A stretch of DNA of 37,355 bases, taken from positions 1 to 37,355 of the forward strand of contig WBUQ01000029.1 of assembly GCA_008933635.1 (NCBI GenBank), given 5' to 3'. Shown piece by piece: positions 1 through 8,396 of the stretch (its first letter is position 1; every line of letters begins with the position of its first letter). A model generated the notes under the pieces. The model had not been told where the DNA came from, searched no databases, and worked only from the letters and a program-made list of their open reading frames with translations. Source of the stretch: Desulfobulbaceae bacterium (GTDB taxonomy: Bacteria > Desulfobacterota > Desulfobulbia > Desulfobulbales > Desulfocapsaceae). The position numbers were made by a program, and so were the translations under genes.

Positions 1-307
1 GCTGCAGTTCGCCGGTCAGGGCCCGATTCAGGACGGACTGGTGGTCGCCGATGACGAAATCGACGACCCGGATCTTCTTCCAGGTCAGGAACTGGTAGTG
101 CCGCTCCTCGATGCCGCCGCAGATCACCAGTGACACATCCTCCTCCATGATCATGTTGCTCAGTTCCTCGGCGGAAGCACGGTCCATGATGATCGTCCGC
201 GGTTTGCCCGCGAGCGCCCCGTTTTCGACAGTGGCGATCACCACTTCCGAAGTCAGGTCAAAGCGCGAGGCGACGAAATCGCCCTGGGCGGTAATGAGTA
301 TCTTCAT
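1..307 (-). CDS. NifX/NifB-like iron-molybdenum cofactor-binding family protein (partial, C-terminus beyond the window)
   Basis: The 102 visible residues begin MKILITAQGDFVASRFDL and contain a short beta-strand/turn pattern with LVICGGIEERHYQFL, which resembles the dinitrogenase iron-molybdenum cofactor biosynthesis domain (NifX/NifY/NifB C-terminal family). Members bind metal-sulfur cofactors or act in redox or regulatory roles; most copies outside nif clusters have no known function. An excellent AGGAGGAG ribosome site sits just before the ATG at 307, 24 bases after the stop of the sigma-54 activator, so it is very likely co-transcribed with it. The gene runs off the left edge, so the full domain and any fusion cannot be judged. 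No other nif gene is present. The family call is by eye. Confidence 0.7.
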   Translation of the reverse strand, partial: MKILITAQGDFVASRFDLTSEVVIATVENGALAGKPRTIIMDRASAEELSNMIMEEDVSLVICGGIEERHYQFLTWKKIRVVDFVIGDHQSVLNRALTGELQ

Positions 308-331
308 TCTCCTCCTCCAATCGCCGCTGGC

Positions 332-1747
332 TCAACCCAGGCCGTGCTGGATGATCTTGCGCCACAGGGTCGTCCGACCCCAGCCGAGCATGCCTGCCGC
401 CTTCGAGCGATTGCCTCGCGAGGCCTTGAGGGCCTGGAGAATCATCTCGCGCTCGACCGCCGGCCAGTTCTCGCCGCCGGCCCTCACACCGCCAGCCGCG
501 CCGACGGCAGTGGCCGGTCTTTCGTTCCGCCTGGAAACGGCGGGCGGGCTCGCGACGATCGGACTTTCCGCGCTGCGGTCGAAGAGGTAGCGCGGCAGGT
601 CATCCCTGTCGATGGTCGTGCAGCGGCAGACGTTGGCGCAGTATTCGACAATATTGCGCAACTCTCTGATATTGCCTGGAAAATGATATTTCAGCAGGAG
701 ATCGAGGGCGTCGGCCGAAAAGGTCTGCACCTCCTTGCCGAGCCGGTTCGCATAATCCTTGAGGAAATAGTCGAGGAGAAAACGGATGTCACCGTCCCGT
801 TCCCGCAGAGGCGGCAGATGGATGTGCAGGACATTGAGGCGGTAGAACAGGTCCTCGCGGAAGGCCCCGCGCTCCACCTGCTCCCTGAGCGAGCGATGGG
901 TGGCGGCGATGACCCGGACATCGACCGTTTCCTTGCGTTCGCCACCGACCGGGTAAAAGGCCCGGTCGTCAAGCACCGACAGCAGCTTGACCTGCAGCGG
1001 CAATGGCATATCGCCGATTTCGGTGAGAAAGATCGTTCCGCGGTCGGCCAGCTTGAACATGCCCGGCTTGTCCCGCACCGCCCCGGTAAAGGCCCCCTTG
1101 ACATGCCCGAACAGCTCGGATTCAAGCAGGTCCGGCGGCAGGGCGCCGCAGTTGATCTTGATGAACTGGTATTTGCCGCGCGGCGAGTTGCGGTGGATCG
1201 TTTCGGCGATCTTGTCCTTGCCGGTGCCGGTCTCGCCGGTGATCAGGATCGAGGCCTCGGTGCGGGCCATCAGCGGCATGATCTCGAACACCGCCTGCAT
1301 CTTCGGGCTGTGGCCGATGATATCGGTCGTCCAGTCCCGGTACAGGGTGGTCTGGATGGTGGCCTGCAGGGCGGAGATATCCTCCACCACCAGCAGCAGC
1401 CCTCTGGCCTGCTGCCCCTTCCGGGTGTGGACGAGCGAAATGGTGAAGCGGACGAGGACCTTTTTCCGGCTGCGGTTGATGATATCACCCTCGCTGATCA
1501 CCGTCTCGCCGGTCTCCAGCACCCGCTGGAAGACCTGGCCGCGGCTGTTGCCCATATTGCTGCGGAGGATGAAATCGGCATAGACGCCGACAGCGACGTC
1601 ATGGCCGTATCCGGTCAGGGCCTCGAACAGCCGGTTCAGGGTGACGATCTTGAAGCCTTCGTCGAGGACCGCCGACGCATGAGGAAAACCGGCCAGCAGG
1701 TCATCGAGGACTACTTCGCCCGGAACGGCGAAGGTTTTCTTCATCAT
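332..1747 (-). CDS. PAS-domain sigma-54-dependent transcriptional activator (NtrC family, no receiver)
   Basis: This enhancer-binding protein should activate sigma-54 RNA polymerase. An N-terminal PAS-like sensor (about residues 15-130, ending LLLVVEDIS) replaces a receiver domain. It is followed by an AAA+ domain with Walker A GETGTGKD, the sigma-54-contacting GAFTGA loop and the GNIRELRN motif, then a C-terminal Fis-type helix-turn-helix (GNRSKAAGMLGWGRTTLWRK). The Walker B region reads FLTEIGD, with Thr where most NtrC proteins have Asp; the adjacent Glu is kept. The start is uncertain: ATGs at 1747 and 1744 or a GTG at 1759, none with a good ribosome site. It lies downstream of cassette A and just ahead of the NifX-like gene. 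It could regulate the two sigma-54 promoters in this window or distant targets. Confidence 0.9.
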   Translation of the reverse strand: MMKKTFAVPGEVVLDDLLAGFPHASAVLDEGFKIVTLNRLFEALTGYGHDVAVGVYADFILRSNMGNSRGQVFQRVLETGETVISEGDIINRSRKKVLVRFTISLVHTRKGQQARGLLLVVEDISALQATIQTTLYRDWTTDIIGHSPKMQAVFEIMPLMARTEASILITGETGTGKDKIAETIHRNSPRGKYQFIKINCGALPPDLLESELFGHVKGAFTGAVRDKPGMFKLADRGTIFLTEIGDMPLPLQVKLLSVLDDRAFYPVGGERKETVDVRVIAATHRSLREQVERGAFREDLFYRLNVLHIHLPPLRERDGDIRFLLDYFLKDYANRLGKEVQTFSADALDLLLKYHFPGNIRELRNIVEYCANVCRCTTIDRDDLPRYLFDRSAESPIVASPPAVSRRNERPATAVGAAGGVRAGGENWPAVEREMILQALKASRGNRSKAAGMLGWGRTTLWRKIIQHGLG

Positions 1748-1915
1748 AGGCGGACACACAGTGAGAGGATGACAGGCCCGCCGGGTGACGGCGGCAGGGA
1801 CATCGGCCCGGCCGGCAGACTTTCCGTTAACAAATCAGAGAACGGATGGCGGTGCAAGCGGAAAAGGCGGACCGGGAGAGAAGAAACGGGAAAAGGGGGG
1901 AGGTGTGCTCCAGCG

Positions 1916-1944
1916 GGCGGGTGAACTTGCCGGGTTCACCTGCC
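1916..1944 (-). other. Strong hairpin overlapping the end of the alpha receiver gene
   Basis: An inverted repeat (GGTGAAC at 1920-1926 pairing with GTTCACC at 1934-1940) extends outward through one G-U and three G-C pairs to an 11-bp stem with a 7-base loop. It covers the stop codon of the receiver gene (1936-1938). No clean U-tract follows on the minus strand (a C-rich stretch with TTTT comes about 15 bases later), so it may be a weak terminator, a pause, or a 3'-end stabiliser between cassette A and the downstream activator. Confidence 0.45.
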
Positions 1945-2313
1945 GCGGAGCTTTTGCAGGCAGGCTGATTCGATCGTCTCCAGAAGCTGATCGAGATCGA
2001 CCGGTTTCATCAGGTAATCGAATGCGCCGAGCTGCATGCATTCGATGCCGACATCGAACGAACCGTTGCCGGTCAGGACGATGACCTCGACGGCCGGTTC
2101 GCTCCCCCTGATCCGGGACAGCACCTCCACCCCGTTCATGTCCGGCATCTGGATATCGAGGATGACGACATCAGGCCGGAAATCGCTGACGGCGGCAAGG
2201 GCATCCCTGCCGGAGTAGACGCTGCCGGCATCGATCCCCTTCATCTTCAGATGATCCGCCAGGATCGAGGCGAATCCCTTTTCGTTGTCGACGACCAGGA
2301 CTTTCATTTTCAT
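1936..2313 (-). CDS. Stand-alone response-regulator receiver (type alpha, cassette A)
   Basis: This 125-residue CheY-like protein consists of a receiver domain only. Asp53 in VVILDIQMPD is the expected phosphorylation site, Lys103 in LMKPVD is the conserved lysine, and VVDNE supplies the acidic pocket with Asn in place of the second acidic residue. There is no DNA-binding or enzymatic output domain, so it probably acts by protein-protein contact or as a phosphate sink. It is the last gene of cassette A and matches the protein at 10176-10565, though the two differ far more than the beta receivers do. Start ATG 2313 (MKMKVLVVD) is preferred over 2307; the ribosome site is weak. Two hairpins lie in the gap to the upstream carrier gene. 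Confidence 0.88.
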   Translation of the reverse strand: MKMKVLVVDNEKGFASILADHLKMKGIDAGSVYSGRDALAAVSDFRPDVVILDIQMPDMNGVEVLSRIRGSEPAVEVIVLTGNGSFDVGIECMQLGAFDYLMKPVDLDQLLETIESACLQKLRGR

Positions 2314-2374
2314 GGCATGTCCGCACCCGGATGGCAAGAGTCTATCGGAAACAGAGAGTGGCGTTCGGGCAAGA

Positions 2375-2436
2375 CCGGGTTCAGTGCGTAACCCGGCAGG
2401 GAGAAGCGGCAGGACCGCAGCCCCGCAGCTTCTCCC
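2375..2436 (-). other. Two tandem hairpins between the DASS carrier and the alpha receiver (copy A)
   Basis: Just after the DASS stop (2447) the transcript can form a perfect 9-bp stem (GGGAGAAGC 2399-2407 with GCTTCTCCC 2428-2436, 20-base loop) and then a perfect 7-bp stem (CCGGGTT 2375-2381 with AACCCGG 2390-2396). No U-tract follows either. A hairpin of different sequence sits at the equivalent place in copy B (10623-10655), so a structured barrier here may tune expression of the last cassette gene. Confidence 0.5.
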
Positions 2437-2446
2437 TCGATACCGG

Positions 2447-3928
2447 TTACTTTGCCAGCAGGATCGGCAGGCCCATGACCGGCCAGATAACCGATACGCA
2501 GAGCCAGACCGCGAACATCAGCACGACGCTGGCCATGATGCCGTAGCGGAAGAACTCGCCGGCGGTGAACTGCTTCGAGCCGTAGGCGATGGCATTCGGC
2601 GCCGCGCCGATCAGCAGGAAGAACGGCATACCGGCAGTTGCCAGCGAGGAGAAGAAGATGACCTCGCCAGCCACGCCCAGGTACGGGGCGATGACCAGGG
2701 CCACCGGCAGCGAGATGGCGATCGCCGCCACATTCATGATGAAGTTGGTCATGATCATGACAAAGAAGGCGATGCCGAGGATAAAGACAACGGCCGGGGC
2801 CTCCTTGAACAGGGCCAGCCAGTTGACCGCCAGCCATTCGGCGGCATGGGTCTGCCACAGGCAGAAGCCGATGGACATCGCACCGCCGAAGAGCAGGATG
2901 ATGTTCCAGGGGATATCTTCGAGATCCTCGACCTTGAGGATATTGAGAACGAAGAACAGCAGGGTCGAGGACAGCAGGATGGCGGTCTTGTCGATGGTCT
3001 TCAAGGCCGGCACCCAGTTCTTGGCGGCTATCAGGACAATGACGGACAGAACGATCACCAGGGTCATGATCTCGTTCCGGCTCCAGCCGCCCAGTTCGGT
3101 GTACATCCGCTTGGCCCGGTCCTTGAGTCCCGGGATAACCGCTTTTTCGGGTTTACAGAAGACCATCATCATGCCCCAGATCAGGGCGACCATCAGCCAG
3201 CCCAGCGGGAACAGGTAGTAAGTCAACTCGAAGAAACTGATCTCCTTGCCGGTCATCTCCTTGAAGAAGGCAATGGCGACGGCGGCCCGGGCCGAACCGA
3301 GCAGGGTGATGATCGAACCGGCGCCGGCGACGTAGGCCATGCCGATGAAGAGCCCCTTGCCGAACTTGGTCGGTTTGTCGTCATCGGAATAGAGGGCGTT
3401 GATCGCCATCAGCAGCGGGAACATCGTCGCAGCCACCGCGGTGTGAGCCATCAGATGGGTCAGGGCCACGGTCATCACGAAACAGCCGAGGTAGATCATG
3501 CTGGTCCGCTCGCCGACGATCGACAGCATCTTGTAGGCCATCCGCTTGGTCAGCCCGCTCTTGGTGAAGACCAGGCCGATGACGATCGAGCCGAAGATGA
3601 AGAGGACCGACGGGTCCATGAAATCCTTGAAGGCCACCTCGGGCTTGCGGATCAGGAACATGGCCTGGACCACGCCGATGGCGATGCCGGTGACGCCGAT
3701 CGGCAGCACCTCGAAGATCCACCAGGTGGCGGCCAGGGCAAACAGGGCCAGCGCCCCCTTGCCTTCCGGGGAAAGGGTAAAATGCTTGCCCATGGGGTCG
3801 ATGGCATCCGGCCAGGGCGGAGCGTAGTAGATGATGCTGAACAGAGCGACTCCCAGGAAAAGGAAAAGCACCCTTTTCCAGTCAAACGGAGTTTTGACCT
3901 CCGCTGCTTCGACGTATGTTGATGACAT
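2447..3928 (-). CDS. DASS/SLC13-family anion carrier (cassette A)
   Basis: This integral inner-membrane protein of about 493 residues has 11 or more hydrophobic segments and belongs by overall pattern to the divalent anion:Na+ symporter family (sulfate, dicarboxylates and similar). The two hairpin-tip motifs, usually SNT in this family, read AHT (in MAHTAVAATMFP) and MNV (in NFIMNVAAIAISLP), so the ion/substrate site is unusual. The start is placed at ATG 3928 (MSSTY) because AGAGAGAGG lies 9 bases upstream; ATG 3937 (MENMSS) abuts that sequence and is less likely. The CBS gene ends only 16 bases upstream. The nearby NhaD antiporter suggests Na+ coupling. The substrate cannot be read from sequence; sulfate would suit a sulfate reducer. 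Confidence 0.88.
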   Translation of the reverse strand: MSSTYVEAAEVKTPFDWKRVLFLFLGVALFSIIYYAPPWPDAIDPMGKHFTLSPEGKGALALFALAATWWIFEVLPIGVTGIAIGVVQAMFLIRKPEVAFKDFMDPSVLFIFGSIVIGLVFTKSGLTKRMAYKMLSIVGERTSMIYLGCFVMTVALTHLMAHTAVAATMFPLLMAINALYSDDDKPTKFGKGLFIGMAYVAGAGSIITLLGSARAAVAIAFFKEMTGKEISFFELTYYLFPLGWLMVALIWGMMMVFCKPEKAVIPGLKDRAKRMYTELGGWSRNEIMTLVIVLSVIVLIAAKNWVPALKTIDKTAILLSSTLLFFVLNILKVEDLEDIPWNIILLFGGAMSIGFCLWQTHAAEWLAVNWLALFKEAPAVVFILGIAFFVMIMTNFIMNVAAIAISLPVALVIAPYLGVAGEVIFFSSLATAGMPFFLLIGAAPNAIAYGSKQFTAGEFFRYGIMASVVLMFAVWLCVSVIWPVMGLPILLAK

Positions 3929-3944
3929 ATTCTCCATCCTCTCT

Positions 3945-4484
3945 CTATTTCGTATTCAGGGAAATGAGCTTGTCGCCGATGGCCCCGAAGACCTCGGAAA
4001 GCTTCACCACACCGACCAGTTTGCCGTTAAGCTCGACCGGCAGGACCGTCTCCCGGCCGATGACCATCACCGCCATGGCGCGGATGAGGTCCGCATTGAC
4101 CGGCAGGGTCCTGATGCCCTTTTCGATCACCCCGGCGACAGAGGCGTTGAGATGGTTGATCCCTTCTCTGATCAGCACCCCGTTCAGCAGCGTCGACAGG
4201 TCGCTGTACTCGAAAGTCCGGCCTTCAAACGCCTTGATGTCCATCGGCTCCAGCAGCGACGAGAAGAGGACCTTGAGGATCCCCTGCTGGGTCACCCTGC
4301 CGACCAGTCCTCCCCTGTCATCCACCACCAGCAGTTCGCTGTACCCGCAGGGTTCGGTGCCGCCGACCGGGCAGAACGACCGCAGCTGCCGGATCGCCTC
4401 CTCCACCGTGTCGCTCTCCTTCAGACAGGGGAAGGCGGACAGGGGGATCATGATGTCACGTACTGTCTGTTTTTCCGTGCTCAC
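3945..4484 (-). CDS. CBS-domain pair protein (cassette A)
   Basis: This 179-residue soluble protein starts at a GTG with an AAGGAG ribosome site 7 bases upstream. The first CBS unit starts MSTEKQTVRDIMIPLSAFPCLKES and ends LVVDDRGGLVGRVTQQGIL; the second covers about residues 115-175 with TVLPVELNGKLVGVVKLSEVFGA. Between them is a longer insert (LEPMDIKAFEGRTFEYSDLSTLLNGVLI). CBS pairs usually bind adenine nucleotides and gate transporters or enzymes, so a nucleotide-sensing control of the DASS carrier or NhaD is a reasonable inference. Its gene is 7-16 bases ahead of the DASS start, consistent with translational coupling. The paralogue is at 12166-12705. Confidence 0.87.
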   Translation of the reverse strand: MSTEKQTVRDIMIPLSAFPCLKESDTVEEAIRQLRSFCPVGGTEPCGYSELLVVDDRGGLVGRVTQQGILKVLFSSLLEPMDIKAFEGRTFEYSDLSTLLNGVLIREGINHLNASVAGVIEKGIRTLPVNADLIRAMAVMVIGRETVLPVELNGKLVGVVKLSEVFGAIGDKLISLNTK

Positions 4485-4525
4485 AGATATTCTCCTTCTA
4501 CATAGATGCCTGTATCGTTGTGGCC

Positions 4526-4550
4526 GCCGGCAGCGTTCAACCCTGCCGGC
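4526..4550 (-). other. Perfect 8-bp hairpin between the beta receiver and CBS genes (copy A)
   Basis: GCCGGCAG at 4526-4533 pairs with CTGCCGGC at 4543-4550 across a 9-base loop, in the 80-base gap after the receiver stop (4565) and before the CBS start (4484). There is no U-tract. It may be an intra-operon RNA processing or stability element; the equivalent gap in copy B lacks a comparably strong stem. Confidence 0.4.
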
Positions 4551-4564
4551 AACCGCTGTTTTCG

Positions 4565-5005
4565 TTACCAGCCCTTGGTGTGCAGGATCTTCTCGATCTC
4601 GGCGACACTCTTCGACTCCAGCATCAGCATCCGCTTCTCCTTGGCCTCGCTGATCTTGTTCATCAGTTCGCCGATGTCCACCGGTTTCTGCAGGAAATCG
4701 CAGGCGCCCAGCTTCATCGCCTCGATGCTGGTCCTGATCGAGCCCTGGCCGGAGAGCATGATGATCTCGGCCTCCGGCTGTCTGGCCTTGATCCGCTTCA
4801 GGGTCTCCAGCCCGTCCAGGCCCGGCATCGCCAGATCGAGGACGACCAGGTCAAACACCTCGGCCTCGATGCTGGCCAGAGCATTCTCGCCGTTGCTGGC
4901 GGTACTGACCTTCAGTCCCCGTGCCTCCAGGCGTTCAGCCAGAGTTGTGAGAAAGTCCTCTTCATCATCCACCAGCAATACTTTGGCCTTCAGTTCCTCT
5001 GTCAT
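4565..5005 (-). CDS. Stand-alone response-regulator receiver (type beta, cassette A)
   Basis: This 146-residue protein contains one receiver domain (VLLVDDEEDF acidic pocket, phospho-acceptor Asp57 in LVVLDLAMPG, Lys107 in LQKPVD) and a charged helical tail of about 30 residues (ISEAKEKRMLMLESKSVAEIEKILHTKGW) instead of an output domain. The start is ATG 5005 with a GAGG ribosome site. The tail is nearly the same in the paralogue at 12788-13228, so it is likely a binding or docking surface. The kinase partner is not proven; the nearby KinB-like kinase is the obvious candidate, although that kinase also has an adjacent full-length regulator. Confidence 0.9.
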   Translation of the reverse strand: MTEELKAKVLLVDDEEDFLTTLAERLEARGLKVSTASNGENALASIEAEVFDLVVLDLAMPGLDGLETLKRIKARQPEAEIIMLSGQGSIRTSIEAMKLGACDFLQKPVDIGELMNKISEAKEKRMLMLESKSVAEIEKILHTKGW

Positions 5006-5095
5006 TTTCCTCTCCTCACTCCTTGAAGTATCGGTCAAGCCACCTCTCCATCTTCTGCTACGCTGGAAGGCGGCTTACATCATGCTTTTCTCTCA

Positions 5096-6382
5096 TCAAC
5101 CGTGAAACATCTTGTACTGCGCAATATAGACAAAGATTCCGGCGAAGTAGCCAAGAGCAGCCAGCCCGCCTATCTTCCTCGCGTACCAGAAGAAATGGAT
5201 CTTCTCGAGGCCCATGGCAGCAACACCGGCCGCCGACCCGATGATCAGGATGGAACCGCCGGTACCGGCGCAGTAGGCCATGAACTCCCAGAGAAAACTG
5301 TCGGTCGGATAGGTCGCCATGTCGTACATCCCCATCGAGGCGGCGACCAGCGGTACGTTATCGACGACGGCGCTGGCCAGTCCGATCAGCGTGACAATGA
5401 TATCCTGGCGACCGACAACCTTATCGAGCCACTGGGCGAGGGCGGTGAGGATGTGGGTGTGTTCGAGGGTGGCGACCGCGAGCAGGATGCCGATGAAAAA
5501 CACAATGCAGCTCATGTCGATCCGGGTGAGGGCGGCGACCAGCGTCAGATGCTCCTTGTCCTCATGCTCCTTTTTGCGATGCAGCAGCTCGCCGACCAGC
5601 CACAGGATTCCCAGGCCGAAAAGGATCCCCATGAAAGGGGGGAGATGGGTCACGCCTTTGAAAACCGGTACGGCAATCAAGGTACCAATACCCATGCAGA
5701 ACATCAGGTTCTGTTCGAACGATGTTGTTTTGATATCATTGCCATTGTCGACTGAGGGCGGGCTGACGACCTTTTTCCCCCGCAGAGTGAGGGAGAGAAG
5801 TGTCAGAGGGATGACGAGACACGCCAGCGACGGCAGGAAGACCCCTTTCATGATCGCCAGGGTGGTAATCTGCCCGCCAATCCACAGCATGGTGGTTGTC
5901 ACATCGCCGATAGGGGTCCAGGCTCCGCCCGCATTAGCGGCGATGACAATAATACCGGCAAAGAACAGCCGGTCTTCATGACGGTCCAGTAGCTTCTTCA
6001 TCAGCGAAATCATGACGATGGTGGTGGTCAGGTTGTCAAGGATCGAACTGAGGAAAAAACTGACGAAACCGACCAGCCAGAGCAGCGAGGTGATTTTCGT
6101 GGTCTTGATGCGCGAGGTTATGACATAGAAGCCATTGTGGGCATCGACCACTTCGACGATGGTCATGGCACCCATCAGAAAAAAGACGATCTGGGCGGTG
6201 GCCGCCACCGACTCAGTCAGGTTTTCTGCAACCAGGTGGTGATCGCCGCTCAGCAGGGCGTAGACCGTCCAGAGCAGACCGGCACCGATCAGTGCCGAAG
6301 CCGATTTGTTGACCCCGAGCGGATGTTCGAGGGCAATGGATGCGTAAGCAAGTACAAAGATCAAGACCAGGGCGGTTAGCAT
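5096..6382 (-). CDS. nhaD: NhaD-type Na+/H+ antiporter (cassette A)
   Basis: This 428-residue membrane protein has about 12 hydrophobic segments and NhaD/ArsB-fold family motifs: LDNLTTTIVMISLMKKLLDRHEDRLFF, ANAGGAWTPIGDVTTTMLW and DNVPLVAASMGMYDM. NhaD proteins exchange cytoplasmic Na+ (or Li+) for external H+. The ATG at 6382 is preceded by AAGGAG at 5-base spacing. It opens cassette A and lies 111 bases downstream of the kinase gene with no sigma-54 promoter in that gap, so it may be transcribed from the promoter ahead of the kinase. An antiporter paired with a probable Na+-coupled anion carrier suggests it returns the sodium that enters with the anion. The paralogue is at 13326-14612. Confidence 0.92.
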   Translation of the reverse strand: MLTALVLIFVLAYASIALEHPLGVNKSASALIGAGLLWTVYALLSGDHHLVAENLTESVAATAQIVFFLMGAMTIVEVVDAHNGFYVITSRIKTTKITSLLWLVGFVSFFLSSILDNLTTTIVMISLMKKLLDRHEDRLFFAGIIVIAANAGGAWTPIGDVTTTMLWIGGQITTLAIMKGVFLPSLACLVIPLTLLSLTLRGKKVVSPPSVDNGNDIKTTSFEQNLMFCMGIGTLIAVPVFKGVTHLPPFMGILFGLGILWLVGELLHRKKEHEDKEHLTLVAALTRIDMSCIVFFIGILLAVATLEHTHILTALAQWLDKVVGRQDIIVTLIGLASAVVDNVPLVAASMGMYDMATYPTDSFLWEFMAYCAGTGGSILIIGSAAGVAAMGLEKIHFFWYARKIGGLAALGYFAGIFVYIAQYKMFHG

Positions 6383-6493
6383 GACATCTCCTTTTCATTA
6401 AACATGTTCATCCCTATTCAAACCTCTTCCCAAAACAGAACCCTTCTCTATGCATTGCCGATCACCGGATCGGCTTTGGCCTTCTGCCACGTA

Positions 6494-8347
6494 TCACTTG
6501 CCCCCGCCCGGATCAGCCACAGGAACGGTAAACATAAAGGTGCTGCCCGATCTCTGATCCGATTCGACCCAGATGGTCCCGCCATGGGCCCGGACGATCT
6601 CCTTGCAGATCGCCAGCCCCAGACCGGTCCGGCCGCTCTCCTTCTTGTTGACGCGGACAAACTTCTGGAAAATACGGGTCTGGTACTCCTCAGGAATGCC
6701 GATGCCGTCATCCTGCACCGATATCCGGATATGGTCGCCGGCCTTATCAGCCATCAGATGAATATGCCCTCCCTCCTCGACATAGCGCAGCGCATTGGAG
6801 ACCAGGTTGGAGAGGACCCAGACGATCTTGTTGGTATCGGCCACAACCGGGGGCAACTGCTCCACGTTGTCGACCTGCAGCTCGACCCGCTTCATGCCGA
6901 CCTGGCCCTTGAAGATGTCCTGGGCATGTTCGAACAGGGTGGCCACTGCGATCCTCTCGAACTCCAGGTCGATCCGTCCGGCCTCGATCTTCGAGAGATC
7001 GAGCAGGTCGTGGACCATCGCCTTCATCCGGTGCACTTCGTCATGGGCGGCCAGAAGGAGTTCGTTTTCCCGTTCCGGCAGATACCGGGCGGCATGCTCG
7101 ATCAGGAGATCGATGCTCATGCCCAGGCTGGTGAGCGGGGTCCGCAATTCATGGGACGCGGCCATCACGAATTCGCTCTTCAGCCGCTCCAGTTCCCGGA
7201 GCTGGGTAATATCCTTGAGCAGCAGGACCACGCCGGTCAGCCTCTGCCCCTTCTGGCCGATGGCCGTCGCCGAAAACAGGAAATACCGGGTCTCGGCCCC
7301 GCAGGTCAGGGCGATGATCCGCCGGTCATCGGGAATTTCCGGCTGACTGCCGGAGCGGATCGTCTCGGCGACCACCTCGCAGACGTTGCGGACCGGCAGG
7401 ATCTGCTCGCAGGGCATGCTCCTCACGACCTGCGGTTCGAGTTCGAGGATGCGGCAGCCGGCCGGGTTGATGCCGGTCACTTTGCGTTCTGTGTCGAAGA
7501 CCACCAGGCCGTCCTCGATACTGGCGAGGATGGCGTCGGCCTTGTTCTTCTCGGTCACGATCCGATCGACATTCATCAGGTGATAACGCCGGAGTTCACT
7601 TGTCATCCGGTTGAACTCGCCAGCCAGTTCTCCCAGTTCGTCATCGGTTTCGGCCGACACCTGCACCGCGAACTCGCCGGCGGAGATTTTCTTGGCCGCC
7701 TCGACGAAGCGCCGCAGCGGCAGCACCAGCTTCTCGGCAAAGAGCAGACTGAAAATGAAGGCGAAGAACGATCCGAGTGAGGCGACGAGAATTGTCGACC
7801 AGATCGCCCACCTGGCGATCTGCCTCTCCCGTTCGCTGACCGCATACATCGTCTCCTCGTTCATCGTCCGCAGCGCGATGCACGATGCCTTGACCTTGTT
7901 GTACACCGGCAGGATCGACTTCCTGTAGCTGTCAAGGGTCAGGGAGGAGGTTCCCTTCTCGGCGACGCTCCTCGGAGACAGTTGTTGGACCTGTCTGCGG
8001 AATTCGCCGTACCTCGCCTCGATATCCTGGATGGCCGCCGATTCACCCTCCGCGGCGATACTGTCCTTCGACCGTCCCAGCCATTCGAGGAACAGGACCT
8101 CGTTCTCCCGGTACTGGCCGATTCCCTTTTCCACATCACCCATCAAAATCAGGAGGATGCCGCTGTCCTGCCGACCGAGGGCATCGACCATGTTCTCGAC
8201 GGCTAGGATGCTGCGGTAATAGTCGCGCAGGATCGCATCGGTTGTCTTCGCCAGCGACCAGACATGGAAGATCGCCCAGGCCACCACCAGTCCCATCAGG
8301 GAGAAGGAGACACCATAACCGATCAGTATTTTTTTCTTCAGATTCAT
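6494..8347 (-). CDS. KinB-like membrane sensor histidine kinase
   Basis: This 617-residue protein has TM1 (about 7-29), an extracytoplasmic helical domain (30-178), TM2 (180-204), HAMP (205-257), PAS (about 270-375), a HisKA box with phospho-acceptor His399 in ASHELRTPLTSL, and a HATPase domain with N box (SNLVSNAL), G1 (DDGIGIP) and G2 (GRTGLGLA). Layout and partner gene recall the Pseudomonas KinB/AlgB pair. It follows the AlgB-like regulator by 188 bases, and that gap holds a consensus sigma-54 promoter (8397-8412), so kinase expression itself appears to be activator-dependent. The signal is unknown; location between two Na+/anion transport cassettes suggests an ion, anion or envelope cue. 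The start at ATG 8347 has GAGG upstream. Confidence 0.93.
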   Translation of the reverse strand: MNLKKKILIGYGVSFSLMGLVVAWAIFHVWSLAKTTDAILRDYYRSILAVENMVDALGRQDSGILLILMGDVEKGIGQYRENEVLFLEWLGRSKDSIAAEGESAAIQDIEARYGEFRRQVQQLSPRSVAEKGTSSLTLDSYRKSILPVYNKVKASCIALRTMNEETMYAVSERERQIARWAIWSTILVASLGSFFAFIFSLLFAEKLVLPLRRFVEAAKKISAGEFAVQVSAETDDELGELAGEFNRMTSELRRYHLMNVDRIVTEKNKADAILASIEDGLVVFDTERKVTGINPAGCRILELEPQVVRSMPCEQILPVRNVCEVVAETIRSGSQPEIPDDRRIIALTCGAETRYFLFSATAIGQKGQRLTGVVLLLKDITQLRELERLKSEFVMAASHELRTPLTSLGMSIDLLIEHAARYLPERENELLLAAHDEVHRMKAMVHDLLDLSKIEAGRIDLEFERIAVATLFEHAQDIFKGQVGMKRVELQVDNVEQLPPVVADTNKIVWVLSNLVSNALRYVEEGGHIHLMADKAGDHIRISVQDDGIGIPEEYQTRIFQKFVRVNKKESGRTGLGLAICKEIVRAHGGTIWVESDQRSGSTFMFTVPVADPGGGK

Positions 8348-8396
8348 CCCATGGACCTCAAATCAGCCCGGAGGCGGAAGCGGTTGACGCCAGTAA

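Larger units (their letters stand above)
1936..6382 (-). repeat. Duplicated five-gene cassette, copy A
   Basis: Read on the minus strand this block is nhaD - beta receiver - CBS protein - DASS carrier - alpha receiver. The same five genes recur in the same order, orientation and near-identical spacing at 10176-14612. By eye the beta receivers, DASS carriers and NhaD proteins are very similar between copies, the CBS proteins somewhat less and the alpha receivers least. Intergenic DNA is not conserved, which argues for an old duplication kept by selection rather than a recent one. Confidence 0.92.

Noticed and set aside
344-1924. Long plus-strand open frames opposite the activator, DASS, CBS, kinase and AlgB-like genes (for example 344-1924, 2285-3922, 8242-9984, 10789-12141, 13332-14609)
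   Set aside because: They are mirror frames of GC-rich genes on the minus strand: compositions dominated by Asp, Gly, His, Arg and Gln, no domains, no ribosome sites.
6383-6493. Separate sigma-54 promoter for nhaD of copy A
   Set aside because: No GG-N10-GC arrangement was found on the minus strand in the gap; copy A probably depends on the promoter ahead of the kinase.
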